Below, one piece after another: positions 8,860 to 19,590 of a stretch of 64,000 bases of DNA (position 1 is its first letter; each line of letters opens with the position of its first letter). Below the pieces are notes generated by a model, which was not told the DNA's origin, made no database searches, and saw nothing but the letters and a program-made list of their open reading frames with translations. Both the position numbers and the translations under genes were made by a program. The DNA comes from Saccharospirillum alexandrii (GTDB lineage Bacteria; Pseudomonadota; Gammaproteobacteria; Pseudomonadales; Natronospirillaceae), in NCBI RefSeq assembly GCF_004000275.1, contig NZ_RCIP01000001.1:488749-552748 (forward strand), in the 5' to 3' direction.

Positions 8860-11526
8860 ATGGGTGAGCTAGCCAAAGAAATCCTCAACGTTAATATCGA
8901 AGAGGAACTGAAACAGTCTTACCTCGACTACGCGATGAGCGTGATTGTCGGGCGGGCATTGCCCGATGTACGTGATGGCCTGAAACCAGTGCACCGCCGC
9001 GTGCTCTTTGCCATGAGCGTGTTGGGTAATGACTGGAACAAACCCTACAAAAAATCCGCCCGTGTGGTCGGTGACGTTATTGGTAAGTATCACCCCCATG
9101 GTGACTCTGCTGTCTACGACACCATCGTGCGGATGGCGCAGGACTTTGCCATGCGCTACACCCTGGTCGATGGCCAGGGAAACTTTGGCTCGGTCGACGG
9201 CGACTCGGCCGCCGCCATGCGTTACACCGAAATCCGGATGGAGCGGCTGGCGCACGACTTACTGGCCGACCTGGAAAAAGAAACCGTCGATTTCGTTGAA
9301 AACTACGACGGCACCGAACTGATCCCCGAAGTACTGCCGACCCGCGTGCCGAACCTGCTGATTAACGGTTCATCGGGCATCGCGGTGGGTATGGCGACCA
9401 ATATACCGCCACACAACATCAGTGAAGTGATTGCGGGTTGCCTGGCGCTGATGGAAAACCCGGAACTGACGGTCGATGACCTGATGGAATACATCACGGG
9501 TCCGGATTTCCCGACCGGCGCCATCATCAACGGTCGCAAGGGCATCGTTGAAGCCTACCGCACCGGTCGCGGGCGCATTTATATTCGGGCTCGCGCTGAA
9601 GTCGTTGTTGACCCGAAAACCAGCCGCGAAAGCATCATCGTTCATGAAATTCCCTACCAGGTGAACAAGGCTCGGCTGATCGAGAAGATTGCCGACCTGG
9701 TAAAAGAGAAGAAGATTGAAGGCATTTCTGAACTGCGCGACGAGTCCGACAAAGACGGCTTGCGCATCGCCATCGATCTGAAACGTGGCGAATCCGGCGA
9801 TGTGGTGCTGAACAACCTTTACGCCCAGACCCAGCTGGAAACTGTATTTGGCATCAATACCGTGGCGCTGGTCGACGGCCAGCCGCGCATTCTGAACCTG
9901 AAAGAGCTGCTGGAAGCCTTTATCCGTCACCGCCGTGAAGTGGTGACGCGCCGGACCATTTTCGAACTGCGCAAAGCCCGGCAACGTGGTCATATTCTGG
10001 AAGGTCTGGCGATTGCTCTGGCCAATATCGACCGGATGATCGAACTGATTCGCGGTTCTGCCACCGGTGCGGAAGCCAAAGAACGGATGCTCTCGCAAAG
10101 TTGGGAACTGGGTGAGGTATCGGCCATGCTGGAGCGTGCCGGTTCCGATATTTCCCGCCCTGAGGACCTCGACGAGCAATTCGGTGTGCACGACAACCGC
10201 TACCATTTGTCGCCCGAACAGGCTCAGCAGATTCTCGACATGCGTCTGCAGAAGCTGACCGGTCTGGAACACGAGAAGCTGATTGGCGAGTACAAGCAGA
10301 TTATCGACACCATTGGCGAACTGCTGCGCATTCTCGACAGCTACGAGCGCCTGATGGAAGTCATTCACGAAGAATTGCTGGAAGTGAAAGCCCAGTACGG
10401 TGACGAGCGGAAATCCGAAATCATCGCCAGCCGGCTCGATTTGTCGATGGAAGATCTGATCACCGAAGAAGACATGGTGGTCACCATTTCCCACGGCGGT
10501 TACGCCAAGACGCAGCCACTGACGGATTACGAAGCACAGCGTCGTGGCGGTAAAGGCCGTTCGGCGTCTGCCCTCAAAGACGATGACTTTATTGAGCATT
10601 TGCTGGTCGCCAACACCCACGACACCGTGTTGTGTTTCAGCAACCGGGGTAAGGTGTATTGGCTGCGTGTCTTTGAAATTCCGCAGGCCAGCCGCAACGC
10701 TCGCGGCCGACCGATGGTGAATTTGTTGCCGCTGGAGCCTGATGAGCGGGTAACGGCTATTCTGCCTATTCGTAATTACGATGCCGATCACTTCATCTTC
10801 ATGGCGACCGCCAGTGGTACCGTTAAGAAGACGACACTGGATGCGTTCTCGCGGCCGCGCTCAGCCGGTTTGATCGCTTTGTCCCTGGACGAGGGTGACC
10901 GCCTGGTTGGGGTCGCACTGACCGATGGCAAGAAAGAAGTCATGCTGTTGTCGGATGCGGGCAAGGTGGTCCGTTTCAGTGAAGATCATGTTCGTGCCAT
11001 GGGCCGCACCGCGCGCGGTGTGCGCGGCATTCGTTTGGGTTCTGGCCAGTCTGTTATTTCACTCATCATTCCACAGGCGGGTGGCACCATCATCACGGCT
11101 TCTGAGCGTGGTTATGGCAAGCGCACGGACATCAGTGAATTCCCGACCAAGGGCCGCGGTACCCAGGGTGTGATCGCCATGGTTACCAGCGAACGCAATG
11201 GGGCACTGGTGGGCGCGAAGCAGGTCTTTGATGGCGATGAAGTCATGTTGATCAGCGACCAGGGCACGCTGGTGCGCACCTCGGTTGAAGGCATTTCCGT
11301 ACTCAGCCGTAACACCCAGGGCGTTACTCTGATTCGTCTGGCCGATGACGAGCATCTGGTCAGTATCGAACGTATTGAAGAGCCGGCTGAAGACGAGTCG
11401 GTTCTCGACGTCGCCGAAACGCCGGATTCAGAGATCGTAGCCGCCTTGCCGGGCGAGCCGGTTGGCAATGATCCGGATGATGCGGAAGACATTGCGGACG
11501 ATGCGGATCCCGAAGATCCACAGTAA
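8860..11526 (+). CDS. gyrA: DNA gyrase subunit A
   Basis: 888 residues, normal length. The N-terminal breakage-reunion domain contains the catalytic Tyr in [11 protein letters not shown] and a quinolone-region sequence [10 protein letters not shown] with the sensitive-type Ser and Asp. The C-terminal DNA-wrapping pinwheel begins with the GyrA box QRRGGKG at about residue 560, and the protein ends in an acidic tail rich in Asp, Glu, Pro. With GyrB (not here) it introduces negative supercoils. Followed 56 bases later by serC in the same direction, the usual order in Pseudomonas-like genomes. Confidence 0.98.
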   Translation: MGELAKEILNVNIEEELKQSYLDYAMSVIVGRALPDVRDGLKPVHRRVLFAMSVLGNDWNKPYKKSARVVGDVIGKYHPHGDSAVYDTIVRMAQDFAMRYTLVDGQGNFGSVDGDSAAAMRYTEIRMERLAHDLLADLEKETVDFVENYDGTELIPEVLPTRVPNLLINGSSGIAVGMATNIPPHNISEVIAGCLALMENPELTVDDLMEYITGPDFPTGAIINGRKGIVEAYRTGRGRIYIRARAEVVVDPKTSRESIIVHEIPYQVNKARLIEKIADLVKEKKIEGISELRDESDKDGLRIAIDLKRGESGDVVLNNLYAQTQLETVFGINTVALVDGQPRILNLKELLEAFIRHRREVVTRRTIFELRKARQRGHILEGLAIALANIDRMIELIRGSATGAEAKERMLSQSWELGEVSAMLERAGSDISRPEDLDEQFGVHDNRYHLSPEQAQQILDMRLQKLTGLEHEKLIGEYKQIIDTIGELLRILDSYERLMEVIHEELLEVKAQYGDERKSEIIASRLDLSMEDLITEEDMVVTISHGGYAKTQPLTDYEAQRRGGKGRSASALKDDDFIEHLLVANTHDTVLCFSNRGKVYWLRVFEIPQASRNARGRPMVNLLPLEPDERVTAILPIRNYDADHFIFMATASGTVKKTTLDAFSRPRSAGLIALSLDEGDRLVGVALTDGKKEVMLLSDAGKVVRFSEDHVRAMGRTARGVRGIRLGSGQSVISLIIPQAGGTIITASERGYGKRTDISEFPTKGRGTQGVIAMVTSERNGALVGAKQVFDGDEVMLISDQGTLVRTSVEGISVLSRNTQGVTLIRLADDEHLVSIERIEEPAEDESVLDVAETPDSEIVAALPGEPVGNDPDDAEDIADDADPEDPQ

Positions 11527-11582
11527 CAGTGAATAACGCCGTCGGTTAGGCGGCATGATTAATCAGACCAGGAACGCGAGCG

Positions 11583-12665
11583 ATGACCCGGGGATACAAT
11601 TTTTGTTCTGGGCCTGCGATGTTGCCCGATGCCGTGATGCAGCGGGCGCAACAGGAATTGATGGAGTGGCAGGGCACCGGCATGTCGGTGATGGAATTGT
11701 CGCACCGGTCTGACGAGTTTGTCGGTGTGCTAGCGTCGGCTGAAGCCCGCTTGCGGCGTTTGCTGGGCGTATCCGACGACTTTGCCGTGCTGTTTGTGCA
11801 AGGTGGTGCCACCTTGCAGTTTTCCTGTGTGCCCATGAACCTGATGGGGCGTGGTGGTGCAGCCGAATTTCTGGATACCGGGACCTGGTCGGTCAAAGCC
11901 ATCAAGGAAGCCGCCCGTTACGGTGAGGCCCGGGTGCTGGCATCAACAAAAACCGAAAACTATCTTCGGGCCGTGCGCGCCGATGAATTCAACGCAAGCC
12001 CCGATGCAGCCTATTTGCATTACACCCCCAATGAAACCATTGGCGGTGTTGAGTTCGATTACGTGCCGGACTCGGGTTCTGTGCCGCTGGTCGCGGACAT
12101 GTCGTCCTGCATTTTGTCGAAAACCATTGACGTTAACGACTTCGATCTGATTTACGCTGGCGCCCAGAAGAACATTGGCCCGGCCGGTCTGACACTGGTG
12201 ATAGTGCGTCGTTCGCTATTGGGCAAGGCGTTGCCGGGTACCCCCTCCTTGCTCGACTATCAGGCTCAGGCCGAGAACGGGTCGATGGTTAACACACCGC
12301 CGACCTTCGCCATCTACCTGGCGAATCTGGTGTTCGAATGGCTCGAGAGCCAGGGCGGCGTCGAGGCATTTGAGCGATTGAATGCCGAGAAATCCGGCTT
12401 GCTGTATCGGGTCATCGATGACAGCGGTTTCTATTCCAACCCGATATCGACACCACACCGTTCGCGCATGAATGTACCCTTTATATTGGCGGATGAGCGA
12501 TTGAACGACACCTTCCTGGCGGGCGCTCAGGAAGCCGGGCTTTACAATTTGCAGGGCCATCGCAGTGTGGGTGGTATGCGCGCCAGCATCTACAACGCCA
12601 TGCCGCTGGCGGGCGTTGAAGCGCTGGTCTCTTACATGAAGGAGTTCGAGCAACGTCATGGCTGA
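11583..12665 (+). CDS. serC: Phosphoserine aminotransferase SerC
   Basis: 360 residues, PLP-dependent class V aminotransferase. N-terminal YNFCSGPAMLP and the PLP-lysine segment YAGAQKNIGPAG (Schiff-base Lys) are diagnostic, and GGMRASIYNAMP near the end binds substrate phosphate. It converts 3-phosphohydroxypyruvate to phosphoserine and also serves PLP synthesis. Its stop lies 8 bases inside pheA, so the two are coupled. Confidence 0.97.
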   Translation: MTRGYNFCSGPAMLPDAVMQRAQQELMEWQGTGMSVMELSHRSDEFVGVLASAEARLRRLLGVSDDFAVLFVQGGATLQFSCVPMNLMGRGGAAEFLDTGTWSVKAIKEAARYGEARVLASTKTENYLRAVRADEFNASPDAAYLHYTPNETIGGVEFDYVPDSGSVPLVADMSSCILSKTIDVNDFDLIYAGAQKNIGPAGLTLVIVRRSLLGKALPGTPSLLDYQAQAENGSMVNTPPTFAIYLANLVFEWLESQGGVEAFERLNAEKSGLLYRVIDDSGFYSNPISTPHRSRMNVPFILADERLNDTFLAGAQEAGLYNLQGHRSVGGMRASIYNAMPLAGVEALVSYMKEFEQRHG

Positions 12666-13779
12666 GCAACGTCCCCCCCAAGCTGATGAAATCGATTCGC
12701 TCGATCTGGCGCAGTTGCGCGAGGTCATTGACCGTCTCGATCTGGAAATTCTGGAGCGGATTTCTGCCCGGGCGCATTGCGCGTTAAAAGTGGCCGATGT
12801 GAAACTCAAGGCCGATCCGGACAATGCCGTTTTTTATCGCCCCGAGCGTGAAGCCCAGGTGCTAACCCGGGTGATGGAGCGCAATCAGGGCCCGCTGGGT
12901 AATGAAGACATGGCGCGGTTGTTTCGCGAAATTATGTCGGCGTGCCTGGCGCTTGAGAAGCCGCTTGAAGTGGCCTACCTCGGTCCGGAAGGCACCTTCA
13001 CGCAGCAGGCAACGCTGAAGCATTTTGGCCAGTGGGTGCAATCCAAGCCCATGCCTGCCATCGATGAGGTTTTCCGTGAAGTCGAAGCCGGCGCCTGCAA
13101 GTATGGTGTGGTACCGGTCGAAAACTCAACGGAAGGTGTGGTTAACCACACCCTGGATACCTTCATTAACTCAAATCTGAAAATCTGCGGTGAAGTTGAG
13201 CTGCGCATTCATCATCACCTGATGGTTGGGCCCAATACCCAGCGCGGTAAAATTTCACGCATATACAGCCACCAGCAATCACTGGCGCAGTGCCGCAAAT
13301 GGCTTGATGCCCACATGCCGATGGCCGAACGCATCGCCGTCAACAGCAATGCCGAGGCCGCACGTCGAGTGCACGGCGAGTGGAATTCGGCGGCCATTGC
13401 CGGTGAAATGGCGGCCAGTCTTTACGACCTGGACATCATTGAGCAAAAGATTGAAGACTCCCCCGACAACTCTACCCGGTTCCTGATCATTGGCACCGAA
13501 GACGTAGGCACTTCCGGTGAAGACAAAACGTCCATCGTCGTCTCTATGCGTAACGAGCCGGGGGCGCTCTACCATTTGCTTCGGCCCTTTAATGACCACA
13601 ACGTTGATATGACCCGGCTGGAAACCCGGCCATCGCCTTCGGGTAATTGGACCTACGTGTTTTTTATCGATTTTTCCGGCCACCTGGGTAACGAGAACGT
13701 TCAGCGGGCCCTGGCTGAGATTCGTGAAAAGGCGGTTGAAGTCAAGGTGCTCGGGTCATACCCCAAGGCGGTTTTATAA
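12658..13779 (+). CDS. pheA: P-protein: chorismate mutase / prephenate dehydratase
   Basis: 373 residues. Residues 15-100 are an AroQ-type chorismate mutase (LREVIDRLDLEILERISARA...); 105-280 are prephenate dehydratase with YLGPEGTFTQQA, VPVENSTEG and the active-site Thr in STRFLIIG; 290-370 is a regulatory ACT domain with NEPGALYHLLRPF and ETRPS, the phenylalanine-binding motif. It turns chorismate into phenylpyruvate and is expected to be Phe-inhibited. The start overlaps serC by 8 bases. A 111-base gap follows, where Pseudomonas usually has hisC2. Confidence 0.96.
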   Translation: MAEQRPPQADEIDSLDLAQLREVIDRLDLEILERISARAHCALKVADVKLKADPDNAVFYRPEREAQVLTRVMERNQGPLGNEDMARLFREIMSACLALEKPLEVAYLGPEGTFTQQATLKHFGQWVQSKPMPAIDEVFREVEAGACKYGVVPVENSTEGVVNHTLDTFINSNLKICGEVELRIHHHLMVGPNTQRGKISRIYSHQQSLAQCRKWLDAHMPMAERIAVNSNAEAARRVHGEWNSAAIAGEMAASLYDLDIIEQKIEDSPDNSTRFLIIGTEDVGTSGEDKTSIVVSMRNEPGALYHLLRPFNDHNVDMTRLETRPSPSGNWTYVFFIDFSGHLGNENVQRALAEIREKAVEVKVLGSYPKAVL

Positions 13780-13852
13780 TTCACTGGCAATGTTTGAGCG
13801 GTGGGCTGGTGTTCGTGTGTTGGTCGCTCTGCAGGGAAATAGAGGAGACACT

Positions 13853-13894
13853 ATGAGCTGCACAGGTGGTCTGTGGCTGAGGGCAGCGCCATGA
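13853..13894 (+). CDS. Possible 13-codon upstream ORF before tyrA-aroA
   Basis: ATG at 13853 follows a strong ribosome site (AGAGGAGA, six bases away) and encodes [13 protein letters not shown], ending in a TGA that overlaps the tyrA-aroA ATG (ATGA at 13891-13894). The arrangement looks like translational coupling. The peptide has no run of Phe or Tyr, so a classical attenuator is unlikely. It could instead be a residue of a lost gene (hisC2 normally sits here) or chance. Only sequence context supports it. Confidence 0.4.
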   Translation: MSCTGGLWLRAAP

Positions 13895-16107
13895 CGACAC
13901 CCGCAGCGAAGCCTCGGGTACTGATGGTTGGCCTGGGGATGATTGGCGCCTCCTTTGCCAAAGCCCTCTGTCTGTCGCAAGCGGCGACGGTGATTGGGCT
14001 GGACGCCCAGCCGGGCGTCGCCGACAAAGCCAGGGCCATGGGCATTGTGGATGAGGCTGTTTCCTTTCCCGATTTGAATACCACCTTTGATGCCGTGATT
14101 CTGGCTGTGCCAGTGCTGGCCATGGGGCCTGTGCTGACCCAACTGAAACCCTGGCTCAGTGCCGATACCGTTATCTCTGATGTCGGCAGTGTTAAGGGGG
14201 CCGTCGTTGATGCCGCCCGCGACGCGCTGGGACAGCTGCCCGCAGGGTTCGTGCCGGGCCACCCCATTGCCGGGGCCGAACGTTCCGGCCTGGCCGCTGC
14301 CAAATCCGACTTGTTTGACCATCATCTGTTGATACTGACACCCCTGCCAACCTCGTCAGCGGAGGCGGTCCAGTTATTGACCCGTCTGTGGCAGTCGGTA
14401 GGTGCGGATGTGGTGACCATGTCGGTGTCGCGTCACGATGAAGTGCTGGCTGCTACCAGCCACCTGCCGCATCTGCTTGCGTTTTCGCTGGTCGATACGC
14501 TGGCCCGGGAATCCGAAAACCGGGAGATATTCCGGTATGCCGCCGGTGGTTTTCGGGACTTCACTCGCATTGCCGCTTCGGATCCCACTATGTGGCACGA
14601 CGTGTTCCTGGCAAACCGTGAGGCGACGCTCAATATCCTGCGTCGATTCCAATCCGATCTTACTGTTCTGGCCGACGCCATCGAGCACCGTGAGGGCGCA
14701 ACGCTCAAATCGGTGTTCGGTCGAGCCAAGTCCGCCCGGGACTATTTCACTGAAATTCTCAGCAGCCGTCAGCGCCATACCGATGACATTCGCAAGAATC
14801 TGATTGCGGCGCCGGTTCGCGCGGGTCTGGCCGGTGCAGTGGCCGTGCCCGGTGATCGCTCCATTTCCCACCGTGCTGTCATTCTGGCTGCTTTAGCTGA
14901 AGGCCAGAGTGAACTCAGGGGCTTTGGGAACGGCCACGACAACCGTACTACCCTCGAAGCCCTGCGCAAGCTGGGCGTTGGTATCGAGGCCGACGATACC
15001 GGTTGTGTGCAGTTGACCGGTGTGGGTCGACAGGGGCTAAAAGCAGCGGACAGCCCCTTGTATATGGGGAATTCCGCCACCTCGATGCGGCTGATGGCGG
15101 GTGTGCTCAGTGCCCAGTCGTTCAGCAGTGAACTGATTGGTGATGCCTCGCTGAGCCACCGGCCGATGGATCGAATTCAACAGCCTTTGCAGTCGATGGG
15201 TGCTCGCATTGACCTGTCGCCACGAAAGACGGCGCCCATTGTTATTCATCCTGCCGAAGCGCTGAAACCGCTCGACTATCAACTGCCGATGGCCAGTGCC
15301 CAGGTAAAAACGGCGCTGCTGTTTGCCGGGCTGTGTTCCGGTGTTTCGATGCGTTTACAGGAGGCAGGCCCCAGCCGGAACCATACCGAAGTGTTATTGG
15401 CTCGGCTGGGTTGTCCGATTCACGCTGAGGCAGGGGTCATTGAATTAGCGCCTGCGCGTCAATGGGCTGGTTTTCAGAGCGACATCCCCGGTGATTTTTC
15501 CCTGGCAGCCGTGCACCTGGCGGCGGCAAGCCTGGTTCCCGGTTCCGAAGTCACTATGTCTGGGGTCGGTGTCAACCCGAGTCGCGTCGGGTTGCTTGAC
15601 GTGATGGGCCGCATGGGCGCCCGCATCGAACTGACCAACTATCGTGACCTCGGGGGTGAGCCTGTGGCGGATCTTCAGGTAAACTACGCGCCGCTTGTCG
15701 CGACCGAGGGTGCAGCGGACGTTGCCGGGTTACTGATCGATGAGTATCCGTTGCTCTTTGTTCTGGCGACCCAGGCAGAAGGGATCTCACGGTTCAGCGG
15801 TGTTCGCGAATTGCGATACAAAGAAACCGACCGGCTGAAAACCATGGTAGAAGGACTGACCACCCTGGGTGCCGACATAGAATTGAAAGGAGATGCCGTC
15901 ATCATCCGGGGCCGGAGCGATCGTCCTCTGGACGGCGGTATTGTTGATTGCGGCGGTGACCACCGAGTGGCACTGGCCTATGTGGTCGCTGCGCAGACGG
16001 CGCTGCGACCCATCATTATTCGAAATTCAGGGCGCGTGTTAGGCGCCTATCCGGATTTTGCCGAGCATGCACTGGCACTTGGCTATTCGGTGACCGTAGA
16101 GGATTGA
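13891..16107 (+). CDS. tyrA-aroA: Prephenate dehydrogenase / EPSP synthase fusion
   Basis: 738 residues from the ATG at 13891; an in-frame GTG at 13873 is possible but the ATG has GAGGG seven bases upstream. Residues 5-290 are an NAD(P)-dependent prephenate/arogenate dehydrogenase ([25 protein letters not shown], the SHLPHLLAF helix). Residues 305-735 are a class II-like EPSP synthase with [38 protein letters not shown] and [12 protein letters not shown]. The fusion is known from Pseudomonas and relatives. Two active-site positions differ from most relatives: Arg323 where a Lys is typical, and Ala396 in GNSATSMR where glyphosate-sensitive enzymes have Gly. Followed by cmk after two bases. Confidence 0.95.
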   Translation: MTTPAAKPRVLMVGLGMIGASFAKALCLSQAATVIGLDAQPGVADKARAMGIVDEAVSFPDLNTTFDAVILAVPVLAMGPVLTQLKPWLSADTVISDVGSVKGAVVDAARDALGQLPAGFVPGHPIAGAERSGLAAAKSDLFDHHLLILTPLPTSSAEAVQLLTRLWQSVGADVVTMSVSRHDEVLAATSHLPHLLAFSLVDTLARESENREIFRYAAGGFRDFTRIAASDPTMWHDVFLANREATLNILRRFQSDLTVLADAIEHREGATLKSVFGRAKSARDYFTEILSSRQRHTDDIRKNLIAAPVRAGLAGAVAVPGDRSISHRAVILAALAEGQSELRGFGNGHDNRTTLEALRKLGVGIEADDTGCVQLTGVGRQGLKAADSPLYMGNSATSMRLMAGVLSAQSFSSELIGDASLSHRPMDRIQQPLQSMGARIDLSPRKTAPIVIHPAEALKPLDYQLPMASAQVKTALLFAGLCSGVSMRLQEAGPSRNHTEVLLARLGCPIHAEAGVIELAPARQWAGFQSDIPGDFSLAAVHLAAASLVPGSEVTMSGVGVNPSRVGLLDVMGRMGARIELTNYRDLGGEPVADLQVNYAPLVATEGAADVAGLLIDEYPLLFVLATQAEGISRFSGVRELRYKETDRLKTMVEGLTTLGADIELKGDAVIIRGRSDRPLDGGIVDCGGDHRVALAYVVAAQTALRPIIIRNSGRVLGAYPDFAEHALALGYSVTVED

Positions 16108-16109
16108 TT

Positions 16110-16799
16110 ATGTTATCCAAAGCTCCCGTCATCACCCTGGATGGGCCTGGTGGCGTTGGAAAGGGCACCGTCAGCGGCCTTCTGGCCAAACACCTGGGCT
16201 GGCACTACCTGGACTCAGGTGCCCTGTACCGTTTGGCTGCCTTGGCAGCGATGAACCATGGGGTTGATTTTGATAATGAATCCGCCCTGGCCGTGATTGC
16301 CGAACACCTGGACATTCGTTTTCAGCAGGAAGACGGTGCCGCCGTCACAATTCTATTGGAAGGTGACGACGTGACCCGGCAAATTCGTACCGAAGAAGTG
16401 GGCTCAAATGCCTCCCGGGTGGCTGCCTTTTCAAGGGTCCGAGATGCGCTGTTGCGCCGGCAGCGCGCCTTTCGTACCGAGCCCGGGCTAATCGCCGATG
16501 GCCGCGATATGGGCACGGTTGTCTTTACCGATGCACCGCTCAAAGTATACCTCACCGCCACCAGCGACGAACGGGCCCGTCGGCGGGTGCTGCAGTTGGA
16601 GCAGGGCGGAAGCGTTGTAGAGTACGATCAGGTCTTGCAAGACATCAACGAGCGGGATGAGCGCGACAGAAATCGCGCCGTTGCCCCGCTGAAACCAGCT
16701 GAAGACGCTCTGGTTATCGACACGACTAGCCTGAGTATTGAGGCGGTCCTCGAACGCGTTCTGCAGCAGGCAGCAGACCGCGGTCTGGTGAGTCTTTGA
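16110..16799 (+). CDS. cmk: Cytidylate kinase
   Basis: 229 residues from the ATG at 16110, with GAGGA six bases upstream; a TTG at 16104 overlaps the preceding stop and is less likely. The P-loop is [13 protein letters not shown], followed by [18 protein letters not shown] and the lid Arg-rich RARRRVLQL region. It phosphorylates CMP and dCMP. The order aroA-cmk-rpsA is widely conserved in Proteobacteria. Confidence 0.96.
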   Translation: MLSKAPVITLDGPGGVGKGTVSGLLAKHLGWHYLDSGALYRLAALAAMNHGVDFDNESALAVIAEHLDIRFQQEDGAAVTILLEGDDVTRQIRTEEVGSNASRVAAFSRVRDALLRRQRAFRTEPGLIADGRDMGTVVFTDAPLKVYLTATSDERARRRVLQLEQGGSVVEYDQVLQDINERDERDRNRAVAPLKPAEDALVIDTTSLSIEAVLERVLQQAADRGLVSL

Positions 16800-16884
16800 G
16801 ACCGCAGAATCGGCTTATCAACGAGAATTTACAGGGAATAGGGCGAATTTAACCCGGATCAGACCAAAAAAAGGGTTGTACCCC

Positions 16885-16912
16885 TTGGTTCCGGGCGCTT
16901 AATCCGTATAAT
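16885..16912 (+). promoter_or_regulatory. Sigma-70 promoter of rpsA
   Basis: TTGGTT (16885-16890), 16-base spacer, and a perfect TATAAT (16907-16912), followed by a GC-rich discriminator (ACGCGC). The predicted transcript starts near 16919 and has a leader of about 200 bases before the rpsA ATG. Confidence 0.75.
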
Positions 16913-17118
16913 ACGCGCTCCTGATTTCCGCTATTTTCAACTTGGTTTTTGAACCGGAATTGGACGTAGCAAAGACCCTGGCAGACCGCAGTTCCAGCAA
17001 AGCGGCTCCAGGATATGTTGGGTTGACCCGTGCGGGCTGGCGTGCGGAAAGGTCTGTATTTACGAGAGAGTCGCACTCCTCACACCTCAGGCCGTTAATC
17101 ATTGGGACATTTAATCGA

Positions 17119-18798
17119 ATGACTGAATCTTTCGCCGAACTTTTTGAAGAAAGCTTAAAGACCATTGAAATGGAGCCAGGCTCCATTGTTACCGGTGTCG
17201 TTGTCGCCATCGACTCTGACTGGGTGACTGTACATGCTGGCCTGAAATCTGAAGGTGTTATCCCTCGCTCACAGTTTTTGAGCGAAGAAGGTGAACTGGA
17301 AGTGGCCGTGGGCGACGAAGTTAAAGTTGCTCTGGAAGCGGTAGAAGACGGTTTTGGTGACACACGCCTGTCGCGTGAGAAAGCCAAGCGTTCAGAAGCC
17401 TGGTCTGAGCTGGAAAAAGCTTACGAAGCGGAAGAAGTAGTCAAAGGTATCATCAACGGTAAGGTCAAAGGTGGCTTTACCGTCGATATCAGCTCTGTAC
17501 GCGCTTTCCTGCCAGGTTCACTGGTCGACATCCGTCCGGTGCGCGATACCGCTCACCTGGAAGGCAAAGAGCTGGACTTTAAAGTTATCAAACTGGACCG
17601 TCGTCGTAACAACGTCGTCGTATCCCGTCGTGCCGTACTGGAAGCTTCCAACAGCGCCGAGCGTGAAGAACTGCTGGCCAGCCTGCAGGAAGGCCAGGTT
17701 GTTAAGGGTATCGTCAAGAACCTGACCGACTACGGTGCTTTCGTAGATCTGGGCGGCGTCGATGGCCTGCTGCACATTACCGATATGGCGTGGAAGCGCA
17801 TCAAGCACCCGAGCGAGATCGTTCAGGTGGGTGACGAGATCGACGTTAAAGTACTGAAGTTCGACCGTGAGCGTAACCGCGTATCTCTGGGTCTGAAGCA
17901 ACTGGGTGAAGATCCCTGGGTCGACATCAAGGGCCGTTACCCGGAAGAGTCTGTTGTTAAGGCACGCGTAACCAACCTGACCGACTACGGCTGCTTTGCC
18001 GAGCTGGAAGAAGGCGTTGAAGGTCTGGTACACGTTTCTGAAATGGATTGGACCAACAAGAACATTCACCCGTCCAAGGTGGTTTCTGTTGGTGACGACA
18101 TCGAAGTCATGATTCTCGACATCGATGAAGAGCGTCGTCGTATTTCTCTGGGTATCAAGCAAACGGTTGTAAACCCATGGGAAGACTTCTCCAACAACTA
18201 CAACAAGGGCGACAAAGTCTCCGGCAAGATCAAGTCGATCACCGATTTCGGTATCTTCATTGGTCTGGAAGGCGGCATTGACGGCCTGGTTCACCTGTCT
18301 GACATCAGCTGGAACGAATCTGGTGAAGATGCCGTACGCAAGTACAAGAAAGGTGACGAGCTGGAAACCACCATTCTGTCGATCGACCCTGAGCGTGAGC
18401 GCATTTCTCTGGGTATCAAGCAATTGGACAGCGATCCGTTTGCCGAATACGTCAGCGAAAACGACAAGGGCGCTATCGTGACCGGTACGGTCAAGGAAGT
18501 GGATGCCAAGGCCGCTATCATCACCCTGTCTGGCGAAGTCGAAGGCACCCTGAAAGCCTCCGAAATCTCGCGTGACAAGGTTGAAGACGCGCGCAACGTG
18601 CTGAAAGAAGGCGATTCAGTTGAAGCCAAGATCATCAGCGTTGACCGCAAGAACCGTGCAATTACTCTGTCTGTGAAGTCGAAAGACGTCCAGGACGAGA
18701 AAGTTGCGGTTCGCGACCTGAAAGAGAAGACCGTTGAAGCCTCTGGTCCGACCACCATTGGTGATCTGATCAAGCAGAAAATGGAGCAGGGCGACTAA
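17119..18798 (+). CDS. rpsA: 30S ribosomal protein S1
   Basis: 559 residues from the ATG at 17119 ([13 protein letters not shown]), matching the usual 557-561; the frame is open upstream but the extra 59 codons lie in the leader. Six S1 RNA-binding repeats are visible; repeats 3 to 6 show the canonical [15 protein letters not shown] / GLVHxSD pattern. S1 helps unwind mRNA at the 30S platform. The start has no real Shine-Dalgarno sequence (TTTAATCGA just before ATG), which is also true in E. coli, where S1 represses its own translation through the leader. A clear intrinsic terminator follows. Confidence 0.98.
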   Translation: MTESFAELFEESLKTIEMEPGSIVTGVVVAIDSDWVTVHAGLKSEGVIPRSQFLSEEGELEVAVGDEVKVALEAVEDGFGDTRLSREKAKRSEAWSELEKAYEAEEVVKGIINGKVKGGFTVDISSVRAFLPGSLVDIRPVRDTAHLEGKELDFKVIKLDRRRNNVVVSRRAVLEASNSAEREELLASLQEGQVVKGIVKNLTDYGAFVDLGGVDGLLHITDMAWKRIKHPSEIVQVGDEIDVKVLKFDRERNRVSLGLKQLGEDPWVDIKGRYPEESVVKARVTNLTDYGCFAELEEGVEGLVHVSEMDWTNKNIHPSKVVSVGDDIEVMILDIDEERRRISLGIKQTVVNPWEDFSNNYNKGDKVSGKIKSITDFGIFIGLEGGIDGLVHLSDISWNESGEDAVRKYKKGDELETTILSIDPERERISLGIKQLDSDPFAEYVSENDKGAIVTGTVKEVDAKAAIITLSGEVEGTLKASEISRDKVEDARNVLKEGDSVEAKIISVDRKNRAITLSVKSKDVQDEKVAVRDLKEKTVEASGPTTIGDLIKQKMEQGD

Positions 18799-18814
18799 TA
18801 ACTCGCGCTGTCTA

Positions 18815-18842
18815 AAAAAACCGGCCCAGTGCCGGTTTTTTT
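18815..18842 (+). terminator. Intrinsic terminator of rpsA
   Basis: AAAACCGGC, loop CCAGT, GCCGGTTTTTTT; 17 bases after the rpsA stop. The A-tract on the left makes the stem extend into the U-tract. Confidence 0.9.
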
Positions 18843-18955
18843 GTGCCTGTGAAAAAGAAGGTTTGAATAAAAAGGGAGGGCGTAGCCGGTGACGTGGTTG
18901 CCGGGAGCCCGCTCGAATTAGGATGAGCCGTAAAAAAACGTTAAAAAATAAACAC

Positions 18956-18984
18956 TTGTGTTATCTCAAAGGGTGAATTAGTCT
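18956..18984 (+). promoter_or_regulatory. Candidate sigma-70 promoter of ihfB
   Basis: TTGTGT (18956-18961), 17 bases, TAGTCT (18979-18984). Two A-tracts at about 18931-18952 could act as an UP element. The -10 is weak, so this is tentative. Confidence 0.4.
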
Positions 18985-19027
18985 AAATATTGACCGTAAA
19001 GGAAGACCCGACCGGGGAGGTTCGAAG

Positions 19028-19321
19028 ATGACCAAATCCGAGTTAATTGAACGCATCGTCGACCGTCAGAATCAGCTGTCAGTCAAGGATGTCGAGCTCG
19101 CCATCAAGACAATGCTCGATCATATGGCTGAAAGTCTGGCGGATGGGGAGCGCATTGAAATTCGCGGGTTTGGAAGCTTTTCTCTGCATTACCGGTCACC
19201 CCGCGTAGGGCGCAATCCCAAAACAGGCGAATCCGTTACTCTGGAAGGCAAATACGTGCCTCATTTCAAGCCGGGTAAGGAATTGCGCGAATCGGTCAAC
19301 ATAGCCATCGAAAGCGACTAA
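19028..19321 (+). CDS. ihfB: Integration host factor beta subunit
   Basis: 97 residues, HU/IHF fold. [10 protein letters not shown] at the start, [21 protein letters not shown] in the DNA-intercalating beta arm and FKPGKELRE at the end identify the beta subunit. It pairs with IhfA, encoded 8 kb away in this window, to bend DNA sharply; IHF commonly assists sigma-54 promoters such as those proposed here for the flagellar genes. Good ribosome site GGGGAGG nine bases upstream. Confidence 0.97.
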   Translation: MTKSELIERIVDRQNQLSVKDVELAIKTMLDHMAESLADGERIEIRGFGSFSLHYRSPRVGRNPKTGESVTLEGKYVPHFKPGKELRESVNIAIESD

Positions 19322-19368
19322 CCCATTACCCTGTACCCCATCCCTAAGCCGGGAGGCTTGCGTTAACC

Positions 19369-19587
19369 ATGATCGCCCGATCACTCCGACTCATTATTCT
19401 GCTGGTTCTGTTAGTGATGTCCTGGCTATTGGCCTTTGGTAACAACCAAAGCGTTGCCCTGACATTCCTGGGTTGGATGACCCCCGCGCTGCCCCTCTTT
19501 GTCTGGCTGGTGCTGGCCGTATTCCTGGGCATACTGATCGGTCTGGTATTTGGACGTCTTGCTGGCCGCAAGGCAGCCCGGAAGTAG
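19369..19587 (+). CDS. lapA: LapA (DUF1049) membrane protein, short form
   Basis: 72 residues with two transmembrane helices (about residues 6-24 and 40-62) separated by the NNQSVALTFLGW turn typical of LapA/DUF1049, and a basic end (GRLAGRKAARK). E. coli LapA is about 100 residues with a C-terminal coiled coil, absent here. LapA works with LapB in tuning LPS synthesis through FtsH and LpxC. The stop is TAG and lapB begins one codon later in the same reading frame. Confidence 0.88.
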   Translation: MIARSLRLIILLVLLVMSWLLAFGNNQSVALTFLGWMTPALPLFVWLVLAVFLGILIGLVFGRLAGRKAARK

Positions 19588-19590
19588 AAC

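Noticed and set aside
9370-10791. 473-codon minus-strand frame inside gyrA
   Set aside because: A shadow frame of the highly biased gyrA coding sequence; no start context and no domains.
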